Source: Actinomycetota bacterium (GTDB lineage Bacteria; Actinomycetota; Thermoleophilia; Gaiellales; Gaiellaceae). Taken from it: a stretch of DNA of 64,000 nucleotides. The DNA lies in contig PMOB01000016.1 of assembly GCA_003161615.1 (NCBI GenBank), positions 1 to 64,000 of the forward strand, in the 5' to 3' direction. The notes under the pieces were generated by a model that ran no database searches, was not told the origin of the DNA, and worked only from the letters and a program-made list of their open reading frames with translations. Numbering within the stretch: the first letter of the stretch is position 1; each line of letters starts with the position of its first letter. Positions 1 through 9,406 of the stretch are shown one piece after another. The position numbers and the translations under genes are program-made.

Positions 1-851
1 TCGCGGCCCGGCGGACGGCGCAGCAGGAGCGAGAGCTGGCGGTAGGCGTCTGCGTGCTTCGAGAGGTCGTCGTAGAGGACGAGGGCGTGCTGGCCCTTGT
101 AGAGGAAGTACTCGCCCATCGCGCAGCCGGCGAATGGCGCCATCCACTTGATCGGCGCAGCCTCGCTCGCAGACGCGGTAACGATCGTCGTGTACTCCAT
201 CGCGCCCGCGTCCTGCAGCCGCTCGTAGATGCCGGCGACCGTGGACTCTTTCTGGCCGATCGCGACGTAGATGCAGTGCACGTCGGTGTCGCGCTGATTG
301 AGGATCGTGTCGATGAGGATCGCGGTCTTGCCCGTCGAGCGGTCGCCGATGATCAGCTCGCGCTGACCGCGGCCGACGTTGGTCATCGCGTCGATCGCCT
401 TGATCCCGGTCTGAAGCGGCTGCTTCACCGGCTCCCGCGCGATCACGCCCGGCGCCTTGAACTCGAGCGGGCGCCTCTCCTCCGTGTCCAGCGGGCCGCG
501 GCCGTCGAGTGGGTTGCCGAGCGGATCGACGACGCGGCCGAGCAGGGCCTCGCCGACGGGGACGCTCGCGACGCGGCCGGAGCGGCGGACGGGCTCGCCC
601 TCGCTCACCTTCGGCCACTCGCCGAAGAGCGCGGCGCCGACCTGATCCTCCTCGAGGTTGAAGGCGAGGCCGACGACCTCGTGCTCGAGCTCGAGCATCT
701 CCATCGAGACGGCGTTCTCGAGCCCGTAGATGCGGGCGATGCCGTCGCCGACCTGGAGGACAGTGCCGACCTCGGCGAGGTCGGTCTCGACGTCGTACTG
801 CTCGATCCGCTGGCGCAGGATCGACGTGATCTCTTCGGGGCGCAGCTTCAA
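1..851 (-). CDS. atpA: ATP synthase F1 subunit alpha, partial at left edge
   Basis: Alpha subunit of the membrane-bound F1Fo ATP synthase; it forms the alpha3beta3 head with AtpD and binds nucleotide at the non-catalytic sites. The coding strand is minus and the 3' part lies beyond base 1; 283 codons are visible. I place the start at a TTG (849-851) because the protein then begins [19 protein letters not shown], the normal family N-terminus, and GAGGAG lies six bases upstream. The beta-barrel region is followed by [13 protein letters not shown] (~105-117), [10 protein letters not shown] (~147) and Walker A GDRSTGKT (169-176). The usual Gln in GDRQTGKT is Ser here. [19 protein letters not shown] closes the visible part. 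It is last in the visible atpB-E-F-H-A order, 10 bases after atpH. Identity is certain; only the start codon could be debated. Confidence 0.97.
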   Translation of the reverse strand, partial: MKLRPEEITSILRQRIEQYDVETDLAEVGTVLQVGDGIARIYGLENAVSMEMLELEHEVVGLAFNLEEDQVGAALFGEWPKVSEGEPVRRSGRVASVPVGEALLGRVVDPLGNPLDGRGPLDTEERRPLEFKAPGVIAREPVKQPLQTGIKAIDAMTNVGRGQRELIIGDRSTGKTAILIDTILNQRDTDVHCIYVAIGQKESTVAGIYERLQDAGAMEYTTIVTASASEAAPIKWMAPFAGCAMGEYFLYKGQHALVLYDDLSKHADAYRQLSLLLRRPPGR

Positions 852-861
852 AGCTCTCTCC

Positions 862-1392
862 TCATCTCTTCACGAGTTCGGTTCTCAGTCGTTCCAATCT
901 CCCGCGCACGCTCGCGTCGACGCGCAGCGAGCCCACCTGGAGGACGATGCCGCCGACGAGGTCCGCGTCGACCTTCCGTGTCGCCTCGACCTTGCGGCCG
1001 GCCGCCTCCTCGATCTGCTTCAGGATCGCGTCCGCCTCGGAGTCGCTCAGCTCGCGCGCCGTCGTCAGCTCGACGCTGAGCCGCCGCTCCTCGAGCGCCA
1101 TCAGCCGCTCGAACTCCTTCGCGATGTCCTCGATTTCGCCGGCGCGACCCTTCTCCGCCGCCACCTGAAGGAAGTGCGTGAGCAGCGGCTCGTCGTCACC
1201 GGCGAGGTCGGCCAGGATCGCCGACTTCGCGCTCGACTCGAGCTGCGGGTTGCGGAGGACGGCGCGCAGCTCCGGCGAGGCAGCCACGGCGGCCGCGAAG
1301 TCGGTCAGCGCCTCGTGCACCGGCGCGAGCCGGCCGGCGTCCTTCGCCGCGCCGAAGAGGGCTTCGGCGTAGATGCGGTGCGCGATCGCCAC
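862..1392 (-). CDS. atpH: ATP synthase F1 subunit delta (OSCP)
   Basis: Delta/OSCP subunit, the peripheral-stalk link between subunit b and the top of the alpha3beta3 head. The 176-residue protein has the family length, starts with a GTG (1390-1392) giving [20 protein letters not shown], and ends with the typical [14 protein letters not shown]-like tail. It carries the conserved late motif [16 protein letters not shown] (~140-155). There are no membrane segments. It starts directly after the atpF stop and ends 10 bases before atpA, so it is translated from the same atp mRNA. High confidence from the sequence and its position in the atp order. Confidence 0.96.
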   Translation of the reverse strand: MAIAHRIYAEALFGAAKDAGRLAPVHEALTDFAAAVAASPELRAVLRNPQLESSAKSAILADLAGDDEPLLTHFLQVAAEKGRAGEIEDIAKEFERLMALEERRLSVELTTARELSDSEADAILKQIEEAAGRKVEATRKVDADLVGGIVLQVGSLRVDASVRGRLERLRTELVKR

Positions 1393-1920
1393 CTAGGCGG
1401 ACCCCTCCAGGCGCGAGAAGTCGAGGCCGGCGATTGCCTCGGAGATCAGCTCGCCGTCACGTTCGGCGTCGAGTGTCCGGCCGACGACGCGAGACGCAGC
1501 TTCGAGCGTGAGGTCGGCGACCTCGTTGCGGATCTGCTCGAGCGCGCGCGCCGTCTCGGAGGCGATCTCCTTGCGCGTCTCCTCGAGCCGCCGCTGCCGC
1601 TCGGTCTCCGTCTCCTCTTTCATCCGCCGCTCCATCGCCTCGCGCGTGTTGCGCGCCTCGGCGAGGATCGACTCCGCTTCGCCGCGCGCCTCCGCGATCA
1701 GCTTCTTGTGCTCTTCGAGCAGCCGCTGCGCCTCGTCGCGCGCCTCGTCAGCCGACGCGATGGCCTTCTCGATGTGCTCGCGGCGCGCGTCGAGGATGCC
1801 CTGGATCCGGCCGAACGCGTACTTCCGCAGGACGAAGAAGACGATCAGGAAGAACAGGATCGTCCAGATCATCAGCCCCGGAATGATCCGGGTGAGCGGG
1901 CTGGAGACGGCGAGCAGCAT
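1393..1920 (-). CDS. atpF: ATP synthase Fo subunit b
   Basis: Peripheral stalk subunit b: one N-terminal membrane helix (about residues 15-35, LMIWTILFFLIVFFVL) followed by a long, strongly charged helix (about 40-150) expected to dimerise as a right-handed coiled coil. It is 175 residues, normal for the family. The ATG start (1918-1920) abuts the stop of atpE and the TAG stop abuts atpH. The FGRIQGILDARREHIEKAI stretch after the membrane helix is typical of bacterial b subunits. A single b gene is present, so the stalk is presumably a homodimer. Confidence 0.96.
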   Translation of the reverse strand: MLLAVSSPLTRIIPGLMIWTILFFLIVFFVLRKYAFGRIQGILDARREHIEKAIASADEARDEAQRLLEEHKKLIAEARGEAESILAEARNTREAMERRMKEETETERQRRLEETRKEIASETARALEQIRNEVADLTLEAASRVVGRTLDAERDGELISEAIAGLDFSRLEGSA

Positions 1921-2175
1921 CTACTTGACGAGCACGAAGCCGAGGAAGCCGCCGACGAGCCCGTAGAACACGACAGCCTCGGTCAGGGCGAAGCCGAGCC
2001 ACATGATCCCCTGCAGCTCGCCGCGCAGCTCGGGCTGCCGGGCGACGGACTGGATCATCGAGGCGAAGACGGTGCCGATGCCGATGCCGGCGCCGAGCGA
2101 GCCGAGGCCCATGCCGAGACCGAAGCCGAGCGCCTGGGCGGCTTTGATGATCGAGCTTGTTGCGAAGACGAGCAC
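1921..2175 (-). CDS. atpE: ATP synthase Fo subunit c (proteolipid ring)
   Basis: Subunit c of the proton-driven ring. The 84-residue protein is a two-helix hairpin: helix 1 is glycine-rich (GLGMGLGSLGAGIGIG, ~19-34), the polar loop reads RQPE (46-49), and helix 2 carries the ion-binding Glu66 in LTEAVVFY. I see no extra polar ligand pattern of the Na+-type ring next to that Glu, so proton use is more likely; this is an inference. The start is GTG at 2173-2175 with AAGGAGG just upstream, an unusually strong ribosome site that fits the high copy number of this subunit. Confidence 0.96.
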   Translation of the reverse strand: MLVFATSSIIKAAQALGFGLGMGLGSLGAGIGIGTVFASMIQSVARQPELRGELQGIMWLGFALTEAVVFYGLVGGFLGFVLVK

Positions 2176-2184
2176 GTTTCCTCC

Positions 2185-3000
2185 TTAGTGGGCCGGCTCG
2201 ATCGCCGTGCCGATGTAGATGGCGGTGAGGGCCGCGAAGATGAACGCCTGAATCGCGACGACGATGATGACTTCGAAAAAGTAGAAGAGAAGGCCGAGCA
2301 CGAGGAACGGCGGCGCGGCTATCCAGAAGGTCATACCGCTCAGAATGAAGAGAAGGCCAATGCAGACGAGGATCAGCATGTGGCCCGCGACCATGTTCGC
2401 GTAGAGCCGGACACTGAGACTGATCACGCGAAAGACGTGCGAGATCGTCTCGAGGACGGCCATCGGCCCGATCATCGCCTTCGGCACGCCCGACGGCACG
2501 AAGCTCTTGAAGTAGCCGATCCCGTTGTAACGGAAGCCCTCGACGTGCGTGAAAACGACGCTTAGGAGCGCGAGCACGAGCGTCACCGAGAGCTGCGACG
2601 TGACGGCGTAAATCCCCCAGACCGGCACGTGGTGCCACGTCTGACCGGTGAGTGGCAGCGGGATGAAGCCGACGAGATTCATAGTGAGGATGAAAAGGAA
2701 GAGGGAGGCGACGTACGGGAACCAGCGTCCGATCGCCTTCGACGGCAGGCCCTGCTCGGCGATCTGGCCCTGCGCGAGCTCGTAAAGCGCTTCCCCGACC
2801 GTCTGGCGCCGCCCCGGCAGAAGGGCAAGGCGGCTACGCATGGTGAAGAGCGCGAGCAGGATCGTCAGGAGCGCCGAGATGGCGAGATAGACGACCGCGC
2901 GGTTGATCGACATGTCGATTGGGCCGAGGTGGATCGAGATCCAGTCGTTGAGCTGGAACTCGTCCGCCGGGTTGAACGTCCCGGCCAGCAGCCCGGTCAT
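2185..3000 (-). CDS. atpB: ATP synthase Fo subunit a
   Basis: Subunit a, the stator half of the proton channel. 271 residues with five to six membrane helices. The essential arginine is Arg198 in ISLSVRLYANMVAGHM, next to the c-ring Glu. I chose the ATG at 2998-3000 (MTGLLAGTFNPADEFQ) because it overlaps the stop of the AtpI-like gene as ATGA and gives the usual length; the reading frame stays open far upstream without family similarity. Nine bases separate it from atpE. Confidence 0.96.
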   Translation of the reverse strand: MTGLLAGTFNPADEFQLNDWISIHLGPIDMSINRAVVYLAISALLTILLALFTMRSRLALLPGRRQTVGEALYELAQGQIAEQGLPSKAIGRWFPYVASLFLFILTMNLVGFIPLPLTGQTWHHVPVWGIYAVTSQLSVTLVLALLSVVFTHVEGFRYNGIGYFKSFVPSGVPKAMIGPMAVLETISHVFRVISLSVRLYANMVAGHMLILVCIGLLFILSGMTFWIAAPPFLVLGLLFYFFEVIIVVAIQAFIFAALTAIYIGTAIEPAH

Positions 3001-3389
3001 CCCAGCTTCTCCCCGGCGAAGTACTCGAGGAGCGAGACGCCGAGTGATAGCGAGTACGCGAGCGCATAGACGGCGAGCGCGGCTAGGCCGACGTGCCGGT
3101 CGCCCACGGTGACGGCGATGAGGACGATCATCACGCCGATGCCGCGGAACGAATGCGCGAGCGCGACTAAGCCGGACATGCCGATGTGGTCGGCCCCGAT
3201 CGGGAGCCGCCCGAGCCAGACGGCGAGCGCCTCTCCGGCCGCCCAGAGGACGGCGGCGAGCGCCCAGCCCGCGAGCGGGAAGCTGGCGACGAGGAAGACG
3301 GGCAGCGCGAGGACGACGACTCCGGCTCCCGCGAGCGCGGGAACGCGGCGCCCCGGCGCGGGACGCGGCGTGGACAGCAATCCCGCCAT
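2997..3389 (-). CDS. AtpI-like small membrane protein of the atp operon
   Basis: 130-residue protein with about four membrane helices (roughly 15-35, 38-58, 75-95, 103-122) and the position of AtpI, directly upstream of atpB. Its stop overlaps the atpB start (ATGA), and its ATG (3387-3389, MAGLLSTPRPAPGRRV) shares one base with the stop of the preceding small gene. AtpI proteins are thought to help ring assembly or Mg2+ handling; here sequence similarity is weak and the call rests mostly on length, topology and place in the operon. Confidence 0.7.
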   Translation of the reverse strand: MAGLLSTPRPAPGRRVPALAGAGVVVLALPVFLVASFPLAGWALAAVLWAAGEALAVWLGRLPIGADHIGMSGLVALAHSFRGIGVMIVLIAVTVGDRHVGLAALAVYALAYSLSLGVSLLEYFAGEKLG

Positions 3390-3646
3390 CACGAGAAGTA
3401 GCCCTTGTACCTGCGGTAGACGGCGAAGACTCCGGCCGGAATCCCGACCACGACTCCGGCGAGCGCGCCGTAGCCCGTGTTGCCGGCTGCCCAGCCGGCG
3501 AGCGCGCCTGCGCCGCCGCACGCACCGACCGTGCCGGCCAAAACGGCGCCCGCTTCGACGGGCTGGAAAGACGAGCCGCGAGTCCCCTGCATCCGCGGCG
3601 AGAATAGCAGCGTCGCAAGGTCGGCCCGGGGGCTACTTTGTGACAC
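3389..3646 (-). CDS. AtpZ-like two-helix membrane protein
   Basis: Small protein matching the AtpZ/AtpI-associated pattern: two glycine/alanine-rich membrane hairpins with a GY...VVGIPAGVFAVYRRYK ending. It is the first gene of the atp transcript. Two in-frame ATGs exist: 3644-3646 (85 residues) and 3590-3592 (67 residues, MQGTRGSSFQPVEAGAV). The second leaves 65 bases to the divergent hydrolase start at 3658, room for two promoters, and removes a non-conserved leader; I consider it more likely, but give the longer frame. A role in ATP synthase assembly is inferred from position. Confidence 0.65.
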   Translation of the reverse strand: MSQSSPRADLATLLFSPRMQGTRGSSFQPVEAGAVLAGTVGACGGAGALAGWAAGNTGYGALAGVVVGIPAGVFAVYRRYKGYFS

Positions 3647-3657
3647 CGAAACCCCGC

Positions 3658-4368
3658 ATGAGTAAACGTCCTCGCCTTCTGCTCGTTCATGGTTCCGTCG
3701 TCAACGCGGAGCTGACCTGGAGCGCGCAGAAACCGCTCGCCGACCGCTTCGATCTCGTCCTCCCCAACCGGCGCGGCTTCCCACCCGGGCCTGACGTCGA
3801 CCACGTCGACTTCGAGGACGAGGCAGTCTGGCTCGCGCAGTTCGTCGAACCGGGGACGCACCTGGTCGGCCACTCCTACGGCGGTGTGATCGTCCTGCTC
3901 GCGGCGGCGGCGCACCCGGAGCTCGGCTCGCTGACGGTGATCGAGCCGCCGGCGCTCGCGGTCGCACGCGGCGTCCCCGCGGTGGACGAGTTCAACGCCG
4001 TCGCGGCGCGGCACTGGAACGACGGACCGCGCGACCCAGCGGAGTTCCTGCGCGGCTTCCTCGAGCTCGTCGGCACTCCGGTTCCGCCAGGAGAGTTCAC
4101 GCCGGCGCTGCTGCAGGGAGCGCGGACGCTGATGGTCGAGCGGCCGCCGTCGGAGGCGGAGATCCCCGTCGACGAGCTCGCGGCGGCACCGTTCCCGAAG
4201 CTCGTGGTCTCCGGTGGGCACGACGCGGCGTTCGAGGCGGTGTGCGACGTGCTCGAGCAGCGGCTCGGCGCCGAGCGTGCCGTCCTCCCTGGCGCCGGCC
4301 ACTCGGTGCAGCGGCTCGGCAAGCCGTTCAACGACCTGCTGGCGGACTTCGTTACGCGGTCTTCTTGA
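3658..4368 (+). CDS. alpha/beta hydrolase
   Basis: 236-residue cytosolic alpha/beta-hydrolase fold protein. The start ATG (3658-3660, MSKRPRLLLVHGSVVNAEL) puts the first strand and the HG oxyanion motif at the N-terminus. The nucleophile elbow is GHSYGG (Ser), the likely acid is Asp in SGGHDAAF, and the likely base is His in PGAGHSVQ. No signal peptide, no cap-domain signature that names a substrate. It is the only plus-strand gene in a long minus-strand block of housekeeping genes, between wecA and the atp genes, and its 3' end overlaps wecA by 17 bases. Substrate unknown. Confidence 0.85.
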   Translation: MSKRPRLLLVHGSVVNAELTWSAQKPLADRFDLVLPNRRGFPPGPDVDHVDFEDEAVWLAQFVEPGTHLVGHSYGGVIVLLAAAAHPELGSLTVIEPPALAVARGVPAVDEFNAVAARHWNDGPRDPAEFLRGFLELVGTPVPPGEFTPALLQGARTLMVERPPSEAEIPVDELAAAPFPKLVVSGGHDAAFEAVCDVLEQRLGAERAVLPGAGHSVQRLGKPFNDLLADFVTRSS

Positions 4369-5503
4369 GCGGGTCGTCGGTGCGGCGGCGGCGCTGGATC
4401 CGGTTGCCGAGCTTGACGATCTCGAGCAGGTAGACGACGTAGACCGAGAACAGGACGGCGATCAGGCCGACCGCGGCCGCGAGCAGCGTCCACCACGGAT
4501 GCCAGACGCCGTGCGCGCGGAAGGGCACGAAGCGGGTCGCGAACGCCGCTGCCGCGAGGCAGGCGCACCAGCCCCAGATCGTCAGCGCGGCTCGCCGCTG
4601 CGAGAAGCCGCGCCGGAGGAAGCGGTGGTGGAGATGTGCCTGATCTCCCTCGAAGACGCTCTCGCCATGCCGAATGCGGCGGAGGACGACGAAGGTCGTG
4701 TCGACGATCGGCACGGCGAGCACGAGCAGCGGGAAGAACAGGGCCACGGTCGCGGCCGTCTTCAGCAGCCCCTGCACGGCGACCGTCGCGAGGACGTAGC
4801 CGAGCAGCAGCGCGCCCGAGTCGCCCATGATGATCCGCGCCGGATAGAAGTTGTGGCGCAGGAAGCCGATGCAGGCGCCGAAGACGATCGCCGAGAGAAC
4901 CGCCGCGTCCACCTTCCCGAGCGAGAGCGCGATCACGCTGAACGTGAGCCCCGAGATCGCAGCGACCCCGGCGGCGAGGCCGTCGAGCCCGTCGAGGAAG
5001 TTGAACATGTTCATGATCGCGACGATCCAGATGATCGTCAGCGGGATCCCGACCGCCTCGGGCAGCGTGTGGATGCCGACGAACGGCAGCGTGAAGCGGT
5101 CGATCCAGACCCCGAACCCGGTCGGGACGGCGGCCGCGGCAATCTGGCCGCCGAGCTTCGCGAACCACGGCAGGTTGCGGAAGTCGTCGACGAGCCCCAC
5201 CGTGACGGCGACAGCGGCGCCGAGCAGCAGGCCGCGGTTCTCCCGCCCCGTATGGAGGAACGCGAGCGCCGGCACGAGCAGGCCGAGGAACAGGCCGAGC
5301 CCGCCGAGCCGCGGCACGGGCAGCTGGTTGATGCGCCGTCCGCCGGGGAGGTCGACCACGCCGAGCCGCCGCGCCATCCCTCCCACCGCCGGGGTGAGGA
5401 GGATCACGAGCACGAGCGCGATGAGCGCGCCCCAGACGACGTCGAGGTGGTCGGCGAGCTGGTCGAGAACGCTGAGGTGCGGGCTGCTCACGCCGAAAGG
5501 CAC
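4352..5503 (-). CDS. wecA: undecaprenyl-phosphate GlcNAc-1-phosphate transferase (WecA/TagO type)
   Basis: Polytopic membrane enzyme that transfers a HexNAc-1-phosphate from UDP-sugar to undecaprenyl phosphate, the first step of cell-wall polymer synthesis. 383 residues, about ten membrane helices. Visible family motifs: VPRLGGLGLF (~64), the catalytic acidic pair in GLVDDFRNLP (~103), NMFNFLDGLDGLAAG (~165), PARIIMGDSGALLLGY (~220) and the cytosolic His motif GDQAHLHHRFL (~287), which separates WecA/TagO from MraY. In actinobacteria this gene (often called rfe) sits just before the atp operon, as here. The C-terminal ~70 residues add two helices and a basic tail. Confidence 0.92.
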   Translation of the reverse strand: MPFGVSSPHLSVLDQLADHLDVVWGALIALVLVILLTPAVGGMARRLGVVDLPGGRRINQLPVPRLGGLGLFLGLLVPALAFLHTGRENRGLLLGAAVAVTVGLVDDFRNLPWFAKLGGQIAAAAVPTGFGVWIDRFTLPFVGIHTLPEAVGIPLTIIWIVAIMNMFNFLDGLDGLAAGVAAISGLTFSVIALSLGKVDAAVLSAIVFGACIGFLRHNFYPARIIMGDSGALLLGYVLATVAVQGLLKTAATVALFFPLLVLAVPIVDTTFVVLRRIRHGESVFEGDQAHLHHRFLRRGFSQRRAALTIWGWCACLAAAAFATRFVPFRAHGVWHPWWTLLAAAVGLIAVLFSVYVVYLLEIVKLGNRIQRRRRTDDPLKKTA

Positions 5504-5539
5504 GGTCTCAGCGTATTCGCCGCCGGGGCGCTCCCGCCT

Positions 5540-6967
5540 CTAGCTAACGGGCGGGTCGAGCGGCAGGATCAGGACCGGACGCGGCTTCCGGTGGAAGTCG
5601 AAGTCGCTGGCCAGATTGCCGAGGATCTTCGCGTTCTCACGCACGTCGGGACGCGGGTCGGGCCGGCCATCGGTCTTCGGGTTGAGCCGCACGCCGCCGA
5701 GGAAATCGTCCTCGATGAACTTGAGATACGCGTCCTGGCTCAGGACCTGGTGGTCGACGTATCCCGATTTCGCGTACGGGCTGATCACGAGCCCGGGGAC
5801 GCGGATCCCGTAACCCTGGCCATCGACGTGCGGCGGCGCGACGTGGTCGTAGAAGCCACCCCAGTCGTCCCAGTTGACGAAGATCGCGGTCGAGCTCCAG
5901 GCACGCGACCGCATGATCGAGTCGATCAGGCCGGTCACGTAGGTCTGCCCGTTCGTTGTCGTGCTGGGCGGATGCTCGCTGACCCGCTCGTTGGGGACGA
6001 TCCAGGAGACCGACGGCAGGGTGTTGTGCTCCAACGCCGTGTAGAAGCCGTGCAGCGGCGTGATGTTCCGAAGCTGGTGGTCCTTGCGGACAGTGTCGAA
6101 GTACGGCAGCGGGTTCCAGATACCGGGCACCGCCGCGCTCTGCCGCACCGGCCCGCACAGCACCGCGTTGTCGGCGCAGTCCGGCTGGTTGCCCTTCGCG
6201 ACGTAATAGCTCCAGCTGACGCCGTAGCGGTGGAGGAGGTACGTGAGGTCGGTCCAGGCGTAGTCCGGTCGCTTGTTTGTCGGATTGAGCGGCTGGTGCG
6301 GCGGCGAGCCCGGGTTCTCCGGCGCGCTGCGACAGCTCATCGGGTCGGCCTTCACCTTGCAGTGCGCCGACCAGCCCGAAACGAGATAGAGGTGCTGGGG
6401 CATGCTCCACGACTTGTCCGACTCGAACATGTGGTCATGGAGGACGAAGTGGCGCGCGTAGGCCCAGTAGTTCGGGATCTCGCGCGAGTCGTGGTACCCC
6501 ATGACGTCGGGGGCTCGCTTCAGCCGTGAGCAGAGCGGATCGTTCGGGCTCTTCTGGCAGGCCGCGGTCCAGCCGGACTCCGCCTGCTTGACGAAGCCGT
6601 CCATCTTGCCGTGGTCGATGTCGGCCACCGCGGTCGCGAAGGCGTGCGGCCCGGCGGCGTTGTAGACCGAGTGGTCGTGATACGGACGATCGCAGCCGTG
6701 ATGCCGCGGATCGGGAAGGCACGGCACCTTGCCGGGATGGCCTGCGACGCCGGGGATCCCGTCCGCTCCCGGGTACGTCCCGAAGTACTCGTCGAAGGAG
6801 CGGTTCTCTTGCATGATGATCACGACGTGCTTGATCTTGTGGATGGCGGCAGGAGTGCCATCCGACAGCGGCCCTGTCCGAGGCGGCGCGGCAACGGCCG
6901 CGGCCGTCGCGCAGGCCGCGACGACTCCGAGCGCCAACCCCGCGACGCGTAGCCCTCTCCCGGTCAC
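5540..6967 (-). CDS. secreted phosphoesterase (phospholipase C / acid phosphatase family)
   Basis: 475-residue exported protein of the phosphoesterase family that includes non-hemolytic phospholipase C and AcpA-type acid phosphatases. N-terminal signal peptide (hydrophobic 8-26, then AAPP). The metal/nucleophile motif is [17 protein letters not shown] (48-64, with Glu54, Asn55 and Ser57). Later metal-binding elements include [16 protein letters not shown] (~363) and [21 protein letters not shown] (~385). No twin-arginine motif is evident, unlike many PLCs. It separates upp from wecA inside an otherwise conserved housekeeping block, so it is probably an insertion. Substrate (phospholipid or other phosphomonoester) cannot be fixed from sequence. 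Confidence 0.88.
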   Translation of the reverse strand: MTGRGLRVAGLALGVVAACATAAAVAAPPRTGPLSDGTPAAIHKIKHVVIIMQENRSFDEYFGTYPGADGIPGVAGHPGKVPCLPDPRHHGCDRPYHDHSVYNAAGPHAFATAVADIDHGKMDGFVKQAESGWTAACQKSPNDPLCSRLKRAPDVMGYHDSREIPNYWAYARHFVLHDHMFESDKSWSMPQHLYLVSGWSAHCKVKADPMSCRSAPENPGSPPHQPLNPTNKRPDYAWTDLTYLLHRYGVSWSYYVAKGNQPDCADNAVLCGPVRQSAAVPGIWNPLPYFDTVRKDHQLRNITPLHGFYTALEHNTLPSVSWIVPNERVSEHPPSTTTNGQTYVTGLIDSIMRSRAWSSTAIFVNWDDWGGFYDHVAPPHVDGQGYGIRVPGLVISPYAKSGYVDHQVLSQDAYLKFIEDDFLGGVRLNPKTDGRPDPRPDVRENAKILGNLASDFDFHRKPRPVLILPLDPPVS

Positions 6968-6973
6968 CGCCGG

Positions 6974-7606
6974 TTACTTCGTTCCGTAGAGGCGGTCGCC
7001 GGCATCGCCGAGCCCCGGGACGATGAAGCCACGGTCGTTCAGTTCGCGGTCGACGGCCGCACAGACGATGTGGATGTCGGGATGCTGGCGGTGGACTTCC
7101 TCGATCCCCGCCGGCGCGGCGACGATGCAGACGAGGGTCACCGTCTGCGCACCCGCCTCCTTCACGATGTCGATCGCGGCGCAGCTCGAGTGACCGGTGG
7201 CGAGCATCGGATCGAGCACGATCGCATCGCGATCGGCGAGGTCGACCGGCAGCTTCACGAAGTACTGCACCGCCTCGAGGGTCTCCTCGTCCCGATACAT
7301 CCCAATGAAGCCGACGCGTGCGCTCGAGACGAGGGAGAGCACGCCGTCGAGCATCCCCATCCCGGCCCGCAGCACCGGGCAGACCGCGACCTTCTTCCCC
7401 GAGATCCGCTGCGCCGTCGTCCGTTCGAGCGGCGTCTCGATCTCCCACGGCTCGGTGGGCATGTCCTTCGTCGCCTCATAGGTGAGCAGGAGCGTGATCT
7501 CGTTCGCGAGCTTGCGGAAGTGGACGGTCGGCGTCTCCTTGTCGCGGAGGTAGCCGAGCTTGTGCTGGACGAGCGGGTGCTCGACGACTGTCAGCCGGCC
7601 GCTCAC
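6974..7606 (-). CDS. upp: uracil phosphoribosyltransferase
   Basis: Pyrimidine salvage: uracil + PRPP to UMP. The 210-residue protein has the family length when started at the GTG 7604-7606 ([20 protein letters not shown]), which overlaps the glyA stop as GTGA. The frame continues upstream but without homology. Motifs: [12 protein letters not shown] (~80), PRPP loop [12 protein letters not shown] (~131), and C-terminal uracil-binding [15 protein letters not shown]. The usual Phe in the tail (GDAGDRxFGT) is Tyr here. Translationally coupled to glyA. Confidence 0.96.
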   Translation of the reverse strand: MSGRLTVVEHPLVQHKLGYLRDKETPTVHFRKLANEITLLLTYEATKDMPTEPWEIETPLERTTAQRISGKKVAVCPVLRAGMGMLDGVLSLVSSARVGFIGMYRDEETLEAVQYFVKLPVDLADRDAIVLDPMLATGHSSCAAIDIVKEAGAQTVTLVCIVAAPAGIEEVHRQHPDIHIVCAAVDRELNDRGFIVPGLGDAGDRLYGTK

Positions 7607-8892
7607 GCGTAATGCGTGTAGCCGCGGAAGCCGTCGTAGAGCGGCCACTTCGCGCAGAGCGCAGCGACCCGCGAGCGAAGCCCGTCCAGGTCGGCCGACT
7701 CGCTCAGCGCCTCGCAGATGATCGCGCCGACCTCGCGGAAGTCGCCCTCGTCGAAGCCGCGCATCGTCATGGCCGGCGTGCCGAGCCGGATGCCGGAGGT
7801 GACGAACGGCGAGCGCTCGTCGAACGGGATCGTGTTCCGGTTGACGGTGACGTCGATCTCGTGGAGCCGCTCCTCGGCCGCCTTCCCCGTCAGCTCCGAC
7901 CCGCGGAGGTCGACGAGAAGGAGGTGCGTGTCAGTACCGCCGGTGACGAGCGCGAGGCCTCCCTCGAGCAGCGCCTCGCCGAGGGCGTCCGCGTTGCGGC
8001 GGATCTGCGCCTGGTAGGAGCGGAACGCGTCGGTCATCGCGATCCGGAAGCACGTCGCCTTCGCGGCGATCGTGTGCTCGAGCGGGCCGCCCTGCATCCC
8101 CGGCATCACGGCCGAGTCGACCGCCTTCGCGTGCTCCTCGCGGCAGAGGATGAAGCCGGCGCGCGGGCCGGCGAGCGTCTTGTGGGTCGTGGAGGTGACG
8201 AAGTCGCAGTGCTCAACGGGGTTCGGCTGCAGGCCGGCGGCGACGAGCCCCGCGAAATGGGCCATATCGCAGAGAAGCAGCGCGCCGACCTCGTCGGCGA
8301 TGGCGCGGAAGCGGTCGGTCTCCACCGTGCGCGGGTAGGCAGACCCGCCGCAGACGATCACCTTCGGCCGCGCCTCCTTCGCCTTCGCGAGCACGTCGTC
8401 GTAGTCCACGGTGAGCGTCTCGGGCGAGACGCCGTAGTGGACGACGGAGTAGAGGCGGCCGGAGAAGTTGACCTTGTGGCCGTGCGTGAGATGGCCACCC
8501 TGGTCGAGGCGGAGCGCCATCAGCGTGTCGCCCGGCTCCATCACGGCGGCGTAGACGGCCATGTTCGTCTGCGCGCCCGCGTGGGGCTGGACGTTCGCGT
8601 GCTCGGCGCCGAACAGCTCCTTCGCCCGGTCGATCGCGAGCTGCTCGATCTCGTCGATGACCTCGCAGCCGCCGTAGTAGCGGCGACCGGGATATCCCTC
8701 CGCGTACTTGTTGGTCGCCACGGAGCCGACGGCCTCGAGCACGGCCGGCCATGTGAAGTTCTCCGAGGCGATCAGCTCGATCTGGCCGCGCTGGCGCTCG
8801 AGCTCCTTCGCGAGGAGGGCCGCGATGTCGGGATCGATCTCGTCGAGCCCGGCGTGTTTCAGCTCCTCGAACGTCGCCTGCGTCGTGGCCAC
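7603..8892 (-). CDS. glyA: serine hydroxymethyltransferase
   Basis: PLP enzyme that interconverts serine and glycine with tetrahydrofolate, the main source of one-carbon units. 429 residues. Conserved: [17 protein letters not shown] (41-57), [15 protein letters not shown] (61-75), TNMAVY (109), and the PLP lysine Lys238 in [10 protein letters not shown]. The ATG is at 8890-8892, ten bases after tsaC; its stop overlaps upp. No glycine riboswitch can fit in that 10-base gap, so expression is likely by readthrough from the prfA-prmC-tsaC transcript. Confidence 0.97.
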   Translation of the reverse strand: MATTQATFEELKHAGLDEIDPDIAALLAKELERQRGQIELIASENFTWPAVLEAVGSVATNKYAEGYPGRRYYGGCEVIDEIEQLAIDRAKELFGAEHANVQPHAGAQTNMAVYAAVMEPGDTLMALRLDQGGHLTHGHKVNFSGRLYSVVHYGVSPETLTVDYDDVLAKAKEARPKVIVCGGSAYPRTVETDRFRAIADEVGALLLCDMAHFAGLVAAGLQPNPVEHCDFVTSTTHKTLAGPRAGFILCREEHAKAVDSAVMPGMQGGPLEHTIAAKATCFRIAMTDAFRSYQAQIRRNADALGEALLEGGLALVTGGTDTHLLLVDLRGSELTGKAAEERLHEIDVTVNRNTIPFDERSPFVTSGIRLGTPAMTMRGFDEGDFREVGAIICEALSESADLDGLRSRVAALCAKWPLYDGFRGYTHYA

Positions 8893-8902
8893 GATCCTGA
8901 TG

Positions 8903-9406
8903 CTACTCGGGGACGGGGCCGGCGCCCTCCCGAAGAACCCGCGGCTCTCCGGTCGTAAGGTCGATCACAGTGGACGGGACGCCCGGCAGCTCGCCGGCGT
9001 CGACGAGCGCGCCGCACGCCGTGCGGATCTCCTCCGGCACGTCCTCGACGCGGCGCGGGTCCGGCCCGCCGGAGAGGTTCGCGCTCGTCGCGGCGACGAC
9101 GCCGACTGCGCGGAGGACGTCGGCGGCAGCTTTCGGGAGGTCTGGGACGCGGACGCCGACGCCGACGAAGACGAGCGTGTACGCACCTGGGAGGTAGCGC
9201 TCGAGCACCTCGCGGTCGAGCTCCGGCCGCGCTGCGAGGAGCGCATCGATGTCGGCGGCGAGGAGCGCGACCGGCTTCGAGCGGTCGCGGCCCTTCAGCT
9301 CGTAGAGGACGTCCTCGTGCTCTGGCAGCGCGCACAAGCCGTAGACGGTGTCGGTCGGCAGGATCACCGCCTGCCCGGCGCGGAGCGCGGCCACGGCGTC
9401 GTTCAC
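8903..9406 (-). CDS. tsaC: L-threonylcarbamoyladenylate synthase (Sua5/YciO/YrdC)
   Basis: Makes threonylcarbamoyl-AMP for the t6A37 modification of ANN-decoding tRNAs. 167 residues: the YrdC domain only, without the C-terminal Sua5 domain. Motifs: LPTDTVYGL (16-24), [13 protein letters not shown] (37-49) and the SANLSGGP loop (~109-116). Start GTG 9404-9406 overlaps the prmC stop (GTGA). The prmC-tsaC pair beside prfA is standard in actinobacteria. Confidence 0.94.
   Translation of the reverse strand: MNDAVAALRAGQAVILPTDTVYGLCALPEHEDVLYELKGRDRSKPVALLAADIDALLAARPELDREVLERYLPGAYTLVFVGVGVRVPDLPKAAADVLRAVGVVAATSANLSGGPDPRRVEDVPEEIRTACGALVDAGELPGVPSTVIDLTTGEPRVLREGAGPVPE

Noticed and set aside
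730-2565. Long plus-strand open frame opposite atpH/atpF/atpE
   Set aside because: Arg/Glu/Asp-rich, low-complexity translation with no family similarity; a GC-rich shadow of real genes on the other strand. Many similar frames across the window were dropped for the same reason.
8893-8902. Glycine riboswitch before glyA
   Set aside because: Only 10 bases separate glyA from tsaC; no space for an aptamer.
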